Source: Thermodesulfobacteriales bacterium
Lineage (GTDB): Bacteria > Desulfobacterota > Thermodesulfobacteria > Thermodesulfobacteriales > Thermodesulfatatoraceae
Length of the DNA: 6,545 nucleotides
Assembly (NCBI GenBank): GCA_026985945.1
Contig: JALSPN010000270.1
Span: 1-6,545 of the forward strand
Direction of reading: 5' to 3'
The notes beneath the pieces were generated by a model. It was not told the origin of the DNA, did not search any database, and saw nothing but the letters and a program-made list of their open reading frames with translations. The translations under genes and the position numbers were made by a program. Below are positions 4,611-6,545 of this stretch, piece by piece. Numbering within the stretch: the first letter of the stretch is position 1; each line of letters begins with the position of its first letter.

Positions 4611-6545
4611 CTATCTCTTCGCCTGTATTAAGGTATCGAGCATTTCGTCGGCCACCGTTAAAATCTTGGCTGAAGCGGCAAAGGCCTGCTGATACTTGAT
4701 GAGATTAGCCATTTCTTCGTCAAGAGAAACTCCTGAAATACTATCACGCATGATCTGGATCTGATTGATAAGGTCTTCCATGAAACTTTTGGAGTTTTTG
4801 ACGGTTTTGGCCGCAATTCCCACCTCACCTACCAGGGCGGTGTAGAAGTCTGCCACCGAGGCCTGGCCAAGTCTTTCGCGGTGATCATCTGAAAGGGCCG
4901 CAAGCCTTAAGGCGTTGCGGTTATCTCCGGGCTGAGGAGATAGGCCTTGAAGCTTTTGTGTGAGTCCGGCGTTTTTGGGGGCAAAAATCTTTCTTGCAAG
5001 GTAAGTTATGAGATTTCCTTCTTCAGTAGTAAGGTTAGTGCTGAGCTTGAAAGAGCCCCAGTCGGCTTTTCCATCATTGTCCTGATCCGGGTCATTTACT
5101 CTTATAGACAAACGGCCAGAATCGTCAATTGTGGCTAAAAAATCGAAAATACCATCACCATCTGCATCAAGAGTGTTTAGAGCGTTTAAGAAATTTTCCA
5201 GGGTGTCCCCCGTGGTAAGTGAGATAGTTTCCGTGTGGAAGATTGTACTATCTGGTTTTAAATAATCGATAGCTATGTTTTGAGCTTCAAATGAAGCATT
5301 TTTATCAACGGATTCATCGGTTCTTAGGTACCATAAATTGCTTTGAGCGTCGAACTTATTTGCTTTTACATCTGTAGTGTTAAAGGCATTCTTACGGAAG
5401 GCATCGATCACCACAAAGCTCCGCGTGTCGTAAAGACCGGATGTCCCGACGACAAGCCTTCCCTGGTCGTCAAGATGCGCGGAAAGCCCGAAGCGGGCGT
5501 TTTCTTCAGCGTTATACTTCTTTACGATCTGGATAGCCCCGGCTCCGGTCTCAAGCTCGATGCGGAAGGGATCCACGACTTCGTTTGCAGGATCGGTATC
5601 GATAGGGTTTCCGGCGCCATCGAAAAGCCAGTTCTCAAGGGCCCCCATCTGGAAGCTAAGATCAAAGTATTCGTCATCAGAGGAATTCGTAGTTCCCTGG
5701 TTATTTACAAAGCGCAGTGAGCCCCAGGGGCGCGAAGGACTATTGCCTTCGATAACAAAATAGGCGGCGTTAGCAGGGGCACCGCTTCCGAGTGAGATAA
5801 AGAGCCTTCCGTTATCAAGATAGGCCTTTAGTTCAGGCCGGCTATCAAGTTTTTTTACCAGGTCTTCAAGATCTTTGTATCCATTCCCATTGGTATCCGT
5901 AACCAGCTCGGCTCCAGAGTAGGTAGTGTCGCTTGCAAAAGAAAGGGAAGAGATTTCGTTTCCGGCGTCGTCGAAAAACCGAATGTTTACAAGGCCTGAA
6001 AATTCAAGGTTTGAGGAATTTGCTTCTCCGATCTCTGCTACATACTGGGTGGGTTTCACGAGGGGCTCAAGGCCGGAGAAGATCTGTTTCTCCGGAATCG
6101 AAAAAAGTTCCAGCGATCCCCCTGAAGAGAGATCAAGCACACCGTTGCCATCACCGCCAGAAACGGTCATTTTAAAAGACACAGAGCCTTCAGGGGCGCC
6201 GGCAAGGGTGATGAAAAGCTTTCCATGATCACCCTCGGTGAAACCGGCGTGCAGCTCCGGAAGAGCATCAATAAGGCTTGCAAGGTCTTTTAATGTCGTT
6301 CCGTTTGCCACGGAAAGCGAGGTGTGCCCGGTCTCACGGCCTTCGGCGTCGTAAAAGACGAAATTGAGCTCGGCATCCTCGTTTGTCGTAATCGCAGGGG
6401 GAGTGTCATACCAGTCGGCGCTTTCCTGGCGCCCGCTGCTTGCCTGGTATTGCGGCACCCACACCCCCTGTGCGCGTAAATAGTGTAGAAAGGAATCCGC
6501 CGGTGGGGGTTCGTCTATCCCGAGTTCAAAATAGGCGTAATTTTG
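4611..6545 (-). CDS. flgK: Flagellar hook-associated protein FlgK (HAP1), N-terminus outside window
   Basis: FlgK forms the first junction ring on the hook. The frame is open to the right edge: 27 more residues (from QIYAYFELGIDEPPP) precede the GTG at 6462-6464, which is therefore an internal Val and not a start. The visible part is 644 residues, and the conserved N-terminal D0/D1 helices are missing, so the full protein is larger than many FlgKs. Numbering from that Val, the middle holds repeated beta-rich modules at about 30-100, 155-240, 296-355 (weak) and 394-476, the first resembling hook-IN (VANGTTLKDLASLIDALPEL). Asp-rich loops lie at 105-111, 190-201, 433-441 and 458-468. The C-terminal D1/D0 region (about 510-617) is typical: LAALSDDHRERLGQASVADFY, then SGVSLDEEMANLIKYQQAF, then AASAKILTVADEMLDTLI. 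There is no cysteine in the visible part. Coding bases 4981-5400 are about 39% GC against 53-60% in sampled rows on either side. Confidence 0.97.
   Translation of the reverse strand, partial: QNYAYFELGIDEPPPADSFLHYLRAQGVWVPQYQASSGRQESADWYDTPPAITTNEDAELNFVFYDAEGRETGHTSLSVANGTTLKDLASLIDALPELHAGFTEGDHGKLFITLAGAPEGSVSFKMTVSGGDGNGVLDLSSGGSLELFSIPEKQIFSGLEPLVKPTQYVAEIGEANSSNLEFSGLVNIRFFDDAGNEISSLSFASDTTYSGAELVTDTNGNGYKDLEDLVKKLDSRPELKAYLDNGRLFISLGSGAPANAAYFVIEGNSPSRPWGSLRFVNNQGTTNSSDDEYFDLSFQMGALENWLFDGAGNPIDTDPANEVVDPFRIELETGAGAIQIVKKYNAEENARFGLSAHLDDQGRLVVGTSGLYDTRSFVVIDAFRKNAFNTTDVKANKFDAQSNLWYLRTDESVDKNASFEAQNIAIDYLKPDSTIFHTETISLTTGDTLENFLNALNTLDADGDGIFDFLATIDDSGRLSIRVNDPDQDNDGKADWGSFKLSTNLTTEEGNLITYLARKIFAPKNAGLTQKLQGLSPQPGDNRNALRLAALSDDHRERLGQASVADFYTALVGEVGIAAKTVKNSKSFMEDLINQIQIMRDSISGVSLDEEMANLIKYQQAFAASAKILTVADEMLDTLIQAKR
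5062..5168 (-). other. FlgK segment with two Asp-rich, calcium-loop-like motifs
   Basis: DADGDGIFD (5142-5168) has the D-x-D-x-D-G-x-x-D spacing of dockerin and EF-hand-like loops. DPDQDNDGKAD (starting at 5093) resembles thrombospondin type-3 calcium repeats. A related DTNGNGYKDLED lies at 5862-5897 and DGNGVLD at 6132-6152. Calcium binding is inferred from side-chain spacing only. Confidence 0.4.

Noticed and set aside
5343..6228. Plus-strand open frames of 67-125 codons opposite flgK
   Set aside because: They are antisense to a well-supported flgK frame, have no domain pattern and arise from its codon bias.
6462..6464. GTG as the flgK start codon
   Set aside because: The same frame is open through the window edge and FlgK needs N-terminal D0/D1 helices that are absent here, so the codon is an internal Val.
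1114..6545. Absence of cysteine in FliD, FlgL and visible FlgK as a novel trait
   Set aside because: Exported axial flagellar proteins are generally poor in cysteine, so this is expected.

Overview
The window is the distal half of a flagellar filament-assembly operon, all on the minus strand, running from the right edge to about position 304. In transcription order it holds flgK (5' end cut by the window edge), flgL, csrA, fliW, fliD, fliS and a small helical-protein gene in the usual fliT position. It encodes the two hook-filament junction proteins, the filament cap, the flagellin chaperone and the FliW-CsrA switch that ties flagellin translation to export. Genes are tightly packed (flgK-flgL 12 nt; flgL-csrA 8 nt; csrA-fliW overlap 11 nt; fliS-last gene overlap 4 nt). 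The exceptions are the 125-nt fliW-fliD gap and the 40-odd-nt fliD-fliS gap, and each of these contains a hairpin.

At the left edge (1-167, plus strand) is the C-terminal tail of an IS630-family (Tc1/mariner-like DDE) transposase. It converges on the operon and is separated from it by 136 nt of non-coding sequence with short repeats. The flagellar cluster therefore ends at a mobile element.

The organism is a motile bacterium, probably Gram-negative. The flgK-flgL-csrA-fliW-fliD-fliS order and the protein style suggest a Thermodesulfobacteriota/Desulfobacterota-like thermophile, but this is a low-confidence inference because no marker gene is present. Base composition is uneven by my hand counts: about 56-60% GC in parts of flgK, about 39% in an internal flgK stretch (4981-5400), and about 30-35% in sampled rows of fliS and the last gene.

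Most genes are ordinary members of known families. The points worth a second look are: (1) a nested 91-bp palindrome between fliW and fliD whose mRNA-sense hairpin carries GGA in its apical loop; (2) a second GGA-loop hairpin just upstream of the fliS ribosome binding site, so both may be CsrA targets in an operon that encodes CsrA and its antagonist; (3) an enlarged FlgK with repeated modules carrying Asp-rich, calcium-loop-like insertions; (4) the unassigned last gene; and (5) TTG starts on both csrA and fliW. I see no CRISPR array, tRNA, rRNA or clearly new defence or metabolic system.
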